Source of the DNA: a candidate division BRC1 bacterium ADurb.Bin183
GTDB taxonomy: Bacteria > Sumerlaeota > Sumerlaeia > MWCT01
Direction of reading: 5' to 3'
Length of the DNA: 64,000 nucleotides
Assembly: GCA_002070185.1 (NCBI GenBank)
Contig: MWCT01000005.1
Span: forward strand, 124,001-188,000
Shown here: one piece after another, positions 9,114-17,782 of the stretch
Numbering within the stretch: the first letter of the stretch is position 1
How the letters are laid out: every line of letters starts with the position of its first letter
The notes under the pieces: generated by a model
Database searches by the model: none
What the model was told of the DNA's origin: nothing
What the model saw: the letters and a program-made list of their open reading frames with translations, nothing else
Program-made: the position numbers and the translations under genes

Positions 9114-10379
9114 ATGAGAGCTGCTGTTATTGGGATGGGGTATGTGGGGCTCCCTCTTGCTGTTGAGTTGGCGCGCGCAGGTATTGAAGTCGTTGGCATA
9201 GATGTAATGAAGGAAAAAGTAGATATTTTAAATGAAGGCAAATCTTATATCGGAGATGTGGAGTCTGAAACAGTTGCGCAGCTAGTTCGAGAAAAAAAAC
9301 TCTCCGCCACAACGGATTTCTCCGTGTTGAAAAACACCGATGTCGTGTGTATATGCGTTCCCACACCTTTGCGAAAAACCAAAGACCCTGATATTTCTTA
9401 CATCCTTGCGGCGGTTGAGGAAGTTGCCAAATATATCCATAAAGGACAATTGATTATTCTTGAAAGCACCACTTATCCCGGGACAACCGATGAATGCGTT
9501 CTTCCGCGATTGGAACAAAGCGGGTTAAAAGTTGGAAAGGATTTCTTCCTTGTTTTTTCACCGGAACGCGTTGATCCGGGCAATCCAATATACAAAACTA
9601 AAAACACGCCCAAAATTGTGGGCGGTATAACACCCGCATGCACCAAACACGCCGTAGATTTTTACGGCAAGGCATTCGATAAAGTCATGCCGGTCTCCTC
9701 GTCAAAATGCGCGGAAATGGCAAAACTGTTGGAAAATACTTTTAGAAGCGTCAATATTGGCATGGTGAACGAGATAGCGCTGATGTGCAACAAACTCGGA
9801 TTGGATGTCTGGGAAGTCATAGACGCCGCTGCAACAAAACCCTTCGGCTTTATGCCTTTCTATCCCGGTCCCGGTCTTGGCGGACATTGCATCCCTATAG
9901 ACCCTCATTACCTTTCATGGAAACTCAAGGCGTTAAACTATTATGCAAAGTTTATTGAAATCGCCGGAGAGATTAACTCCAAGATGCCGGAGTTTGTCAT
10001 GGATAAACTGACTCTTGCGTTGAACAACTTAGGCAAACCAATTAAAGGGTCAAAAATTCTGATTCTCGGCGTGGCTTATAAAAAAGATGTCAGCGACCTC
10101 CGCGAGTCCCCCGCCCTTGATGTGATGAACCTTCTTATTAAAAGAGGCGCAAAAGTATCCTATAACGACCCATACATCCCTGAAATCCAAGAAGGCGGGC
10201 ACCATTTGAAAAGCGTCAAACTGTCGCCCCAAACTATATCCGCCGCTGACTGCGTGATTATCATTACAAATCATACATGCTTCGATTATAAAAAAATTTG
10301 CGATTCTGCATCGCTGGTTTTTGACACGCGCAACGCCACGCGGAATGTGAAAACAAAAACTAAAATAATTAAAATTTAA
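9114..10379 (+). CDS. nucleotide-sugar dehydrogenase (UDP-GlcNAc/UDP-ManNAc 6-dehydrogenase type)
   Basis: A 421-residue NAD-dependent dehydrogenase that oxidises C6 of a UDP-sugar to the uronic acid. The NAD-binding loop VIGMGYVGLPLAVELA is at residues 5-20. The catalytic cysteine sits in GLGGHCIPIDPHYLSWK near residue 259, and the EMAKLLENTFRSVNIG helix carries the conserved Lys. The HCIPIDPHYL form resembles WbpA/WecC-type enzymes acting on N-acetylated UDP-hexosamines rather than plain UDP-glucose enzymes; this assignment is not certain. AGGAG precedes the ATG. It likely feeds surface polysaccharide synthesis, although no transferases adjoin it. Confidence 0.88.
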   Translation: MRAAVIGMGYVGLPLAVELARAGIEVVGIDVMKEKVDILNEGKSYIGDVESETVAQLVREKKLSATTDFSVLKNTDVVCICVPTPLRKTKDPDISYILAAVEEVAKYIHKGQLIILESTTYPGTTDECVLPRLEQSGLKVGKDFFLVFSPERVDPGNPIYKTKNTPKIVGGITPACTKHAVDFYGKAFDKVMPVSSSKCAEMAKLLENTFRSVNIGMVNEIALMCNKLGLDVWEVIDAAATKPFGFMPFYPGPGLGGHCIPIDPHYLSWKLKALNYYAKFIEIAGEINSKMPEFVMDKLTLALNNLGKPIKGSKILILGVAYKKDVSDLRESPALDVMNLLIKRGAKVSYNDPYIPEIQEGGHHLKSVKLSPQTISAADCVIIITNHTCFDYKKICDSASLVFDTRNATRNVKTKTKIIKI

Positions 10380-10392
10380 TCATAACCGGCTT

Positions 10393-11343
10393 GTGGATTT
10401 TTTGATGACGAAATACATCCTCCGACGTTTGATATATTCGCTCACCCTCCTCGTCGGAGTTATGCTGATTCTTTTCATTCTGTATCATGTTTTGGGTGGT
10501 TCAGACAAAGTTGTCCTGCGGATGCTTGGCAAACAAGCCACGCAAGAAGATATTGATAATTTGCGCCGCCAATATGGATTTGATAAAAGCTATTTTTCCC
10601 AACTCCTTGAGATGGGACGCCAGTGCCTCGTCTTTGATTTTGGACGCTCCATCACCACACGACAAAAAATCAGCTCCATGATTGCCGAAGGAGCCATACC
10701 TTCTTTGACCCTTATGGCTCCCGCCTTTTTTGTCACAGTCATTCTTTCAATAACCGTGTCGCTTTTATGCGCATATAAAAGAGACGGCTATTTTGATCGA
10801 ATGATGGTGATTGTTTCAGTTGCCGGAATGAGCATATCCATCATGGCGTATATTATTCTTGGACAATATCTTTTTGCGTATAAATGGAAATTATTCCCTA
10901 TAATGGGATATGAGCCCGGATTAAATGCAGCGCGATATATTGTATTGCCCGTTATTATTTATACAGCTGTTTCTTTGGGCAGCAATGTCCGGCTTTTCCG
11001 AACATTTATTCTCAATGAAATAAATCAGGATTATGTTCGAACCGCGCGAGCCAAAGGAGTAAGCGTCCCCAGGCTTCTTTTTAAACATGTGCTAAAAAAT
11101 GCCATGATTCCCATAATAACTCAAGTTGTTATTGAAATCCCTTTTCTCATTATGGGCTCGCTTTTACTGGAAAATTTTTTCAGCATCCCCGGATTGGGCA
11201 GCATGAGCATTGACGCCCTTGCCAACTGGGATCTTCCCGTTTTGCGCGCCGTTACATTTCTCGGTTCTTTGATGTTTATTCTCGGCAACCTTTTGTCTGA
11301 TATTTTATATGCGTTTGTTGACCCAAGAATCAGGCTTGAGTGA
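10393..11343 (+). CDS. DppB/OppB-type ABC transporter permease
   Basis: A 316-residue inner-membrane permease of the peptide/nickel ABC import class, with about six membrane segments. The N-terminus (ILRRLIYSLTLLVGVMLILF) is the standard first segment. The cytoplasmic EAA loop DYVRTARAKGVSVPRLLFKH lies near residue 220. Translation could start at GTG 10393 or ATG 10405. The next gene, a DppC-type permease, overlaps it by 4 bases. No periplasmic binding protein and no ATPase gene flank the pair, so the remaining subunits must be encoded elsewhere. Substrate unknown: peptide, nickel or oligosaccharide are all possible. Confidence 0.9.
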   Translation: MDFLMTKYILRRLIYSLTLLVGVMLILFILYHVLGGSDKVVLRMLGKQATQEDIDNLRRQYGFDKSYFSQLLEMGRQCLVFDFGRSITTRQKISSMIAEGAIPSLTLMAPAFFVTVILSITVSLLCAYKRDGYFDRMMVIVSVAGMSISIMAYIILGQYLFAYKWKLFPIMGYEPGLNAARYIVLPVIIYTAVSLGSNVRLFRTFILNEINQDYVRTARAKGVSVPRLLFKHVLKNAMIPIITQVVIEIPFLIMGSLLLENFFSIPGLGSMSIDALANWDLPVLRAVTFLGSLMFILGNLLSDILYAFVDPRIRLE

Positions 11344-12302
11344 AGACGATGGATGATTTTTTCAATCGGCAAAAAATTGAAATGCCAACCCAACAAATAT
11401 CCGGAAGTTTGAGCGCCGTTGCCATTCGCCATCTGAGGCGCAATAAAATTGCCATGATATCATTTGGAATAATAACGCTTTATTGCGCAATTGCCATTGG
11501 AGCGCAATTTGGATGGTTGGCGCCCGGTTATAATGATAAACACACAAAAGAGCGCATTCTGGAAACCGGCGCTCGAAGGAGTATGTTAAGAGAATACGAA
11601 CCGCCATCGAGGGAATTCTGGTTTGGCACCGATATTTTCGGACGCGATGTTTTCCAGATGGCAGTTTATGGCGTACGCACCGCTCTTATGATTGGGCTCA
11701 TTACATCGTTAATCGCAATCCCGATCGGGCTTCTAATGGGAGTCATCGCCGGATATTTCGGCGGCATCGTAGATGAAATTATAGTCTGGTTTTACTCGGC
11801 AGTGTCTTCTATTCCCGATCTTTTACTGCTTCTTTCTTTGAGTTTATTATTTGGACGGGGATTAAAAGGCGTGTATCTTGCCATCGGATTAACATCATGG
11901 GTTTCTTTGTGCCGATTGACACGGGCAGAAGTAGCTAAACTGAAAAACATCGAATATGTTCAAGCCGCGCGCGCATTGGGCGCAAGTCATCTCCGAATAA
12001 TTATCAGGCATATTATCCCGAATTTATTCCATCTCGTAATAATTAATTTCACGTTAAGATTTTGCTATGCGATTAAAGCCGAAGTTATCCTAAGCTATCT
12101 TGGCATTGGCGTCGAATTTGGGCAGCCCAGCTGGGGAAATATGATTCAGGGCGCAAACCTTGAATTGCAACGAGGGGTATGGTGGTCATTCGCCGCCGCC
12201 ACAGCGGCAATGTTTTTTATTGTCCTGGCATTCAACCTTTTTGGCGACGCCCTTCGGGATGCGCTTGACCCCCGGCTGATAAATAAAACGGGCAGCCGTT
12301 AA
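11340..12302 (+). CDS. DppC/OppC-type ABC transporter permease
   Basis: A 320-residue partner permease to the preceding DppB-type protein. The N-terminal segment HLRRNKIAMISFGIITLYC and the long loop with FWFGTDIFGRDVFQMAVYG are typical of the DppC side. The EAA loop EYVQAARALGASHLRIIIRH is near residue 205. Translation starts at GTG overlapping the upstream stop, or at an ATG three codons later. Its TAA overlaps the TAA of the convergent gspF gene by two bases. The pair form the membrane channel of an importer whose ATPases and binding protein are missing here. Confidence 0.9.
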   Translation: MKTMDDFFNRQKIEMPTQQISGSLSAVAIRHLRRNKIAMISFGIITLYCAIAIGAQFGWLAPGYNDKHTKERILETGARRSMLREYEPPSREFWFGTDIFGRDVFQMAVYGVRTALMIGLITSLIAIPIGLLMGVIAGYFGGIVDEIIVWFYSAVSSIPDLLLLLSLSLLFGRGLKGVYLAIGLTSWVSLCRLTRAEVAKLKNIEYVQAARALGASHLRIIIRHIIPNLFHLVIINFTLRFCYAIKAEVILSYLGIGVEFGQPSWGNMIQGANLELQRGVWWSFAAATAAMFFIVLAFNLFGDALRDALDPRLINKTGSR

Positions 12303-13534
12303 TCCTTGCCGATAATACTCGGAATCATAAAATAGGGAAGATAAAGCGCCACAACAATTGAACCGATAATCACACCCAGAAAAACAATCAGCAAAGGCTC
12401 CATGATGGAAGTCAAGGCGTTCACCATATCATTAACTTCGCGCTCATAAGCCTCTGCAACCTTTGTAAGCATGTGGTCAATAGCGCCGGTTTCCTCGCCA
12501 ACGGCAACCATGTGAATAACCAGCGGCGGGAATACTTTTGATTCCGCCAGCGGCTCATGTATCGTTTCGCCGTCCTTAACGCTGGAATAAACCTTTTCCA
12601 TGGCGCGCGTGATGACTTCATTACCCGATGTGTCGCGAACGATATCAAGGGCTTGCAGGATAGGGACGCCGGCGTTGATCAATGTGGATAAAGTGTCCGC
12701 AAAGCGCGAAATGGCAACCTTTGTAACCAACTCCCCGATTCCGGGTATTTTCATTTTGAGCTTATCAATGACAAGCTTGCCGTTGCGATATTTGTTTATC
12801 TTATTGTAAAGAAGGAATATGATGATGATTCCCAACACAACCCATGGTCCATGATGTATGAGAATATTACTGGCATGAACCAATGCCATTGTCGGCGCTG
12901 GAAGTTTTGCGCCCAGCTGAGCAAAAATTTCAGCGAATCGAGGTATAATAAAAATCAAGATAAAACCGACGATTAAATTCGCCATAACCATAACCACAAC
13001 AGGATACATCATGGCGGAACGAACCTTGCTCTTCAAGGCTTGACGTTTTTCAAGGAACTCGGCAATCTTATTCAAAACACTTTCAAGAACACCGCCGATT
13101 TCGCCAGCGCGCACCATATTGACATAAAGGTTGTCAAAAACCTTTTTATGCTTTCCCATAGCGTCTGATAACGAGGCGCCTGATTCGATATCCTTTGCCA
13201 TCTCGCCAATCTTTTGCTTGAACATTACCGATTCCTGCTGTTCCTGAAGGATGAAAAGCGAACGGAGGATGGGGAGACCAGCGTCAATCAGCGTGGCAAG
13301 CTGGCGGGTGAAAGTCACAACATGTTTGAATTTAACCCGGTGAAAGATATTTCGCAATACTGGCAAGGACATGAGGTCAACTTCGGATGCCTTTTTCTTA
13401 TGAGGCACAACCTTTAATGGGTAATACCCCATGCCATGCAATTTCTCGATGATAACGTCCTCGCTTGACGCATCAATAATACCCTTGACCTGTTTCCCTC
13501 CCTTATCCAGAGCCTCATAAAGATATTGAGCCAT
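12299..13534 (-). CDS. gspF: type II secretion / type IV pilus inner-membrane platform protein (GspF/PilC)
   Basis: A 411-residue polytopic platform protein of type II secretion or type IV pilus machines. It organises the ATPase and the growing pseudopilus in the inner membrane. Two T2SSF domains are visible, near residues 60-185 and 262-385, each starting with FTRQLATLIDAGLPI or FADTLSTLINAGVPI. Three hydrophobic membrane segments follow the usual pattern. The frame is open from 13561, but ATG 13534 starts the family sequence MAQYLYEALD and has AGAGGTG about 8 bases upstream. It lies 30 bases downstream of the ATPase gene, forming an E-F operon; the prepilin lies 27 kb away. Confidence 0.94.
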   Translation of the reverse strand: MAQYLYEALDKGGKQVKGIIDASSEDVIIEKLHGMGYYPLKVVPHKKKASEVDLMSLPVLRNIFHRVKFKHVVTFTRQLATLIDAGLPILRSLFILQEQQESVMFKQKIGEMAKDIESGASLSDAMGKHKKVFDNLYVNMVRAGEIGGVLESVLNKIAEFLEKRQALKSKVRSAMMYPVVVMVMANLIVGFILIFIIPRFAEIFAQLGAKLPAPTMALVHASNILIHHGPWVVLGIIIIFLLYNKINKYRNGKLVIDKLKMKIPGIGELVTKVAISRFADTLSTLINAGVPILQALDIVRDTSGNEVITRAMEKVYSSVKDGETIHEPLAESKVFPPLVIHMVAVGEETGAIDHMLTKVAEAYEREVNDMVNALTSIMEPLLIVFLGVIIGSIVVALYLPYFMIPSIIGKD

Positions 13535-13564
13535 TTCGAAGCACCTCTTTATATTATTCAATTA

Positions 13565-15565
13565 TCATTTCTTTTGCGGCGCAGCCTCTTCCCCCGACCA
13601 CTCGGTAACAACAGGTTCAGGCGCCTGCTCAGGCATCGCCTCATATACCGGTTCAGAAACCTGTTGCGGGGCTGATTCAGGCGCAGAGGGGGTGAGCGTT
13701 TCTTGCTGCTCCTTAGCCTTCATCTCTTCAAGCGTCATACCTTTCTTGGATGCCTCAACCCGTTCCAGAGTCTCGCGAATCACTCGCTCCATTTCCTCCG
13801 CAATCTGTTCTTTGCTCTCCTGTGGTGTTTGACGTGCAACTTCGTCAAAGGTTGTCATGCCCAAGCAAATTTTTAACCAACCATCTTGCCTCATCGTGCT
13901 CATACCCTGATGAAGTGCCATGGCTTGAATCTCGTCTGTTGACGCCCTGCGGAGGATTAAATCGCGAATCTCTTCTGTAATTTCAAGAAGTTCAAAAATT
14001 CCCATACGCCCTTTGTAACCGGTGTATGAACAATCATCGCAACCGATGCCCTTGAAAAACTCCACATCGGCAACTTCTTCGGGTAAAACGCCAAAATCCT
14101 CCAACTCCTGAGCTGAAGGCATATAGGGACGTTTACAGTTTGGACAGATTGTGCGCACAAGGCGCTGTCCAACAACGGCTTCCAATGTGGAAGTGATGAG
14201 GAACGGTTCCACACCCATATCCACAAGACGAGTGATTGTTCCCGCGGCGCTGTTTGTGTGAAGTGTGGAGAACACCAAGTGACCTGTAAGAGACGCCTGA
14301 ATGGCTGTTTGAGCAGTTTCAAGGTCGCGGATTTCGCCCACAAGAATGATGTCAGGGTCCTGACGCAGTATTGAACGAAGACAGGCGGCAAACGTTAAAC
14401 CAACTTTGGCATTAACATTAATCTGTATAATGCCCGGAACCTCATATTCCACAGGGTCTTCGGTTGTGATTATTTTATCTTCTGGATTGTTGATTTCGTT
14501 CAAAGCGGAGTAAAGGGTTGTGGTTTTGCCGCAACCTGTTGGACCTGTGCAAAGAACAATCCCGTTCGGCTTGTGAATAATCTTTAGAAAACGCTCCATA
14601 ACCTCTTTGGTCATACCAATCTGAGATACGCCCAGCATCATCATGGATTTATCGAGAATACGCATAACGATACTCTCTCCATGAACCGTGGGGACTGTGG
14701 AGATACGAAGGTCAACCTCGCGTCCCTGTATAGTCAGACGAATACGTCCGTCCTGGGGGAGACGCGTTTCTGATATATTCAGGTTTGCCATAACTTTTAA
14801 GCGGGAGCAAAGACCTAATTGCAAACTCTTTGGGGGAGAGGGAATTTCGCGAAGAACACCGTCAACGCGGTATCTGATGCGGAGCATTCCACCGAACGGT
14901 TCAACGTGAAGGTCGCTGGCGCGGTCTTTTATAGCCTGGATTAAAAGCAAGTTGACCAGCTTGATAACGGGCGGTTCATTGGCAATTCTCTCCAAATCGC
15001 TCAAATCCATTTCACCGGCGGACACCAATTCAATCGTGCCTGAATCCTCTTTTTCAAACTCTTCAACCATTTTCTCAATGGTCTCATCGCCCATGCCGTA
15101 ATAAAGATCAATGTTGTCCATGATATCGTCTTCGCCGGCGACAACAGGCGTGATATTTTTTTCAAGCAGCAACCGCAAATCATCTACAATGGTGATATTC
15201 AGCGGGTCGGAAATGGCAAGAAGGAGACTTCCATCAGGTTCAAACCGAAGAGGGAATACTTTATATGTTCTGGCAAGCTGGGCAGGTATCAATTTTAAAA
15301 TCTCAGGACCGCCAACTTTGTAATCATTGAGATGAACATAAGGAAGACCCGCCTGTTCAGAAAGGATTTGGAGCATGTCGCCGGAAACGGTTGTAAATTC
15401 ACGTGATGAGGCTGGTCTGATCTGTTGAACCGCAGCGCCGAGTTCTCCATGATCCATGATATTTCTGGGAAGGGTTTTTTCCTGCTGTGCGGATTCCTTT
15501 TTGATAAGGTCTTGCATCTCTAAGGAATAATCCTTATCAACAAAATCACTCTGTGTAATTTCCAT
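13565..15565 (-). CDS. gspE: type II secretion / type IV pilus assembly ATPase (GspE/PilB)
   Basis: A 666-residue cytoplasmic hexameric ATPase that drives pseudopilus or pilus assembly. The N-terminal MshEN-type domain spans about residues 55-165. The Walker A loop GPTGCGKTTTLYS is near residue 338, with an Asp box and Walker B segment DPDIILVGEIRDLETA after it. The zinc site has two CxxC pairs (CPNCKRPY near 475, CDDCSYTGYKG near 512). The last ~70 residues are an unusual tail rich in Glu, Pro, Ala and Gln (VSEPVYEAMPEQAPEPVV). ATG 15565 has AGAGGGGA about 8 bases upstream and is preferred over the frame's earlier start at 15601. Confidence 0.95.
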   Translation of the reverse strand: MEITQSDFVDKDYSLEMQDLIKKESAQQEKTLPRNIMDHGELGAAVQQIRPASSREFTTVSGDMLQILSEQAGLPYVHLNDYKVGGPEILKLIPAQLARTYKVFPLRFEPDGSLLLAISDPLNITIVDDLRLLLEKNITPVVAGEDDIMDNIDLYYGMGDETIEKMVEEFEKEDSGTIELVSAGEMDLSDLERIANEPPVIKLVNLLLIQAIKDRASDLHVEPFGGMLRIRYRVDGVLREIPSPPKSLQLGLCSRLKVMANLNISETRLPQDGRIRLTIQGREVDLRISTVPTVHGESIVMRILDKSMMMLGVSQIGMTKEVMERFLKIIHKPNGIVLCTGPTGCGKTTTLYSALNEINNPEDKIITTEDPVEYEVPGIIQINVNAKVGLTFAACLRSILRQDPDIILVGEIRDLETAQTAIQASLTGHLVFSTLHTNSAAGTITRLVDMGVEPFLITSTLEAVVGQRLVRTICPNCKRPYMPSAQELEDFGVLPEEVADVEFFKGIGCDDCSYTGYKGRMGIFELLEITEEIRDLILRRASTDEIQAMALHQGMSTMRQDGWLKICLGMTTFDEVARQTPQESKEQIAEEMERVIRETLERVEASKKGMTLEEMKAKEQQETLTPSAPESAPQQVSEPVYEAMPEQAPEPVVTEWSGEEAAPQKK

Positions 15566-15739
15566 TATTATTTCCCCTCTTGTTAAGTTCAAGAGCAACA
15601 AAATTCATCTGTTTATAAATGCGGGAAAAATTGGCACATTCCCGCTTTTCATCCTTTAATAAAAAGACATTAACCCCTGAGGTGATTTATACGCAATGAA
15701 AAAATATCATTTTGCCATAAAATATTAAAACAAAATACC

Positions 15740-15767
15740 TTGACGGATAACCGATATGCCCTTTACT
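15740..15767 (+). promoter_or_regulatory. candidate promoter before the ABC-2 exporter operon
   Basis: Within the 269-base gap between divergent gspE and the exporter operon, TTGACG (15740-15745) is followed after 16 bases by TTTACT (15762-15767). The -35 is a five-of-six match and the -10 four of six. It lies about 70 bases upstream of the ATPase start. I could not find an equally good pair facing gspE. Confidence 0.3.
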
Positions 15768-15834
15768 TCATTGCTCTGAATTTGATTTCGATAAACGTTA
15801 TTAAAAAATTAATTTTTTTTACTGGGAGATTTTT

Positions 15835-16806
15835 ATGCCCATTCCGATAGTTCAAACCCGCAATCTAACAAAAATCTACGTCCGAGATGTGATTGGCACA
15901 GAGTTCGGACGCCTCAAAATACGTTTGAAAAACCGCAAAGTTGCCGCTTTGAAGTCACTGGATCTTGACGTCAACGAAGGAGAGATTTTTGGTTTGCTCG
16001 GTCCCAATGGTGCTGGTAAGACGACCGCAATCAAAGTCCTTATGGGACTCATATTCGCCACAGAAGGTACGGCAACCCTTATGGGCAAACCCCTCGGCGA
16101 TAAGTCCGTCAAGGCGTCCATTGGATTTCTACCCGAAAATCCTTACTTCTACGATTACCTAAAAGGGTATGAGTTCCTAAATTATTATGGACAACTTTAT
16201 GGCATGTCCGCAGCAGCCCGCCGCAAAAAAATCCCTGAACTGCTAGAATTGGTCGGGCTATCTCATGCCGAGGATCTTCCGCTCAAAGGTTATTCTAAAG
16301 GCATGTTGCAAAGAGCGGGCTTAGCGCAGGCGCTTTTAAATGATCCCAAAATTGTGTTTTTGGATGAACCCCAATCGGGTCTTGACCCTTTCGGACGCAA
16401 AGAGATTCGAGACCTGATTCTTTCCTTGAAGGAAAAGGGGGCAACTGTATTTTTCTCCTCTCATATCCTTGCCGATGCGGAAGTTATCTGTGACCGTGTT
16501 GCCATATTATCCAAAGGGCGCCTCATGAATGTTGGCGCAATGGATGAAATCCTTTCAGCGCGCATCAAGGCTTATGAAATTGAAGCCATGAACCTGTCCG
16601 AAGATATGGTATCGGAACTTGAAAAAATGAGCGAGAGGTTTATCCGTCGAACAAAAACGGTTCTGTTCGTTGTCGAAAAGGAGGAAATCGCCCTTGCTAT
16701 TGTGAAAAAGATTATCGCATCGCCGGGGCATCTGGTATCTTACACGCCGCGCAGGGAAACCTTGGAGGAGTTTTTTATTCGAAATATAGAACCACAAAAC
16801 GTGTGA
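15835..16806 (+). CDS. ABC transporter ATPase of an ABC-2 exporter
   Basis: A 323-residue ATP-binding subunit. The Walker A loop GPNGAGKTTAIKVLM is near residues 56-70, the signature YSKGMLQRAGLAQAL near 155 and the Walker B IVFLDEPQSGLDP near 175. The layout is that of NatA/CcmA-type ATPases that pair with ABC-2 permeases. The following gene, 19 bases downstream, is exactly such a permease. The C-terminal 80 residues (RIKAYEIEAMNLSEDMVSEL) form the extra domain common in this group. The cargo is unknown; exporters of this type move polysaccharides, lipids, peptides or drugs. Confidence 0.93.
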   Translation: MPIPIVQTRNLTKIYVRDVIGTEFGRLKIRLKNRKVAALKSLDLDVNEGEIFGLLGPNGAGKTTAIKVLMGLIFATEGTATLMGKPLGDKSVKASIGFLPENPYFYDYLKGYEFLNYYGQLYGMSAAARRKKIPELLELVGLSHAEDLPLKGYSKGMLQRAGLAQALLNDPKIVFLDEPQSGLDPFGRKEIRDLILSLKEKGATVFFSSHILADAEVICDRVAILSKGRLMNVGAMDEILSARIKAYEIEAMNLSEDMVSELEKMSERFIRRTKTVLFVVEKEEIALAIVKKIIASPGHLVSYTPRRETLEEFFIRNIEPQNV

Positions 16807-16825
16807 AAAGGAGCTGCAAGTAATC

Positions 16826-17770
16826 ATGTCGAAGATTTGGGCTATAGCCTTCAACACATTCAAAGAAGCGGTGCGCAACCGAATCCTCTATATATTGCTT
16901 GTTTTTGCGCTCTTAATTATGGCAAGCTCAGGCATCGTTGGCGAACTGACAATAAGCGCTCGCGAACGCATCATTACCGACCTTGGAATTACCAGCATCA
17001 ATTTCTTTGGATTATTGATTGCCATCTTTGTGGGTATTGGGCTGGTCTATAATGAATTGGATAAAAAAACCATATATACCATCGTCACAAAACCAATCGA
17101 CCGGCACCAATTCCTTATCGGAAAATACCTCGGGCTTTTGCTGACAATCTATATCAACATTCTTATTATGGTGTTCTTCTTTCTTGCCGTTATTTATTAT
17201 CAGGGATATATGGATTTTGACGTCATGTCCAAAGCCCTATGGGTGGAGCAAGCTAACGGAGAATGGGCATCCCCGACCGTTATCAGCTATTTTATGTATT
17301 ATGCTAAAGCGATAGTTTTTTCGTTAGCAAAGGCATTTGGAACTTTGACTCTTTTATATCATTCTCCATTAACCCAAGGAATCCTTCTCGTCGTTTTTTA
17401 TGGATGCCTCGAACTGGCAATCATTACCGGGTTTGCGATTCTTTACTCCTCATTTTCCACCCCGACTTTAAGCGCCATGCTCACAGTCCTGACTTTTATT
17501 ATAGGACGTTTGAATGCCGACATCATCGTTTTTGCGGATAGAATGAAGGAAAAGGGATTTGAGACATCAACCCAGAAAATGAAGTATATCTTCGCTTGGG
17601 TTGCCGCCCACGTAACGCCCAATTTATGGCTATTCAATAGACGAACAAGCCTTGCCGTTGATAATGTTGAAATTCGCCTTGAAGCGTACCCTGTGTTATA
17701 TGGGATTTTGTATTCTGCGGCAATTTTATATCTTGCCGTTCATATTTTTCGCAAACGCAATTTCAAATAA
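16826..17770 (+). CDS. ABC-2 type transporter permease
   Basis: A 314-residue inner-membrane protein with about six membrane segments, resembling NosY-like ABC-2 permeases. The start (IWAIAFNTFKEAVRNRILY) is the amphipathic entry helix typical of the group, and the KKTIYTIVTKPIDRHQFLIG loop is also characteristic. An insertion around residues 130-155 contains charged and aromatic residues outside the membrane segments. It follows its ATPase closely and precedes a membrane-anchored protein with TPR-like helices. The three genes look like one operon and one functional unit. Confidence 0.9.
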   Translation: MSKIWAIAFNTFKEAVRNRILYILLVFALLIMASSGIVGELTISARERIITDLGITSINFFGLLIAIFVGIGLVYNELDKKTIYTIVTKPIDRHQFLIGKYLGLLLTIYINILIMVFFFLAVIYYQGYMDFDVMSKALWVEQANGEWASPTVISYFMYYAKAIVFSLAKAFGTLTLLYHSPLTQGILLVVFYGCLELAIITGFAILYSSFSTPTLSAMLTVLTFIIGRLNADIIVFADRMKEKGFETSTQKMKYIFAWVAAHVTPNLWLFNRRTSLAVDNVEIRLEAYPVLYGILYSAAILYLAVHIFRKRNFK

Positions 17771-17782
17771 AGCGAATAAAAA

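Noticed and set aside
16903..17052. Internal overlapping frame inside the ABC-2 permease
   Set aside because: It is an alternative frame of a well-supported membrane protein and shows no features of its own.
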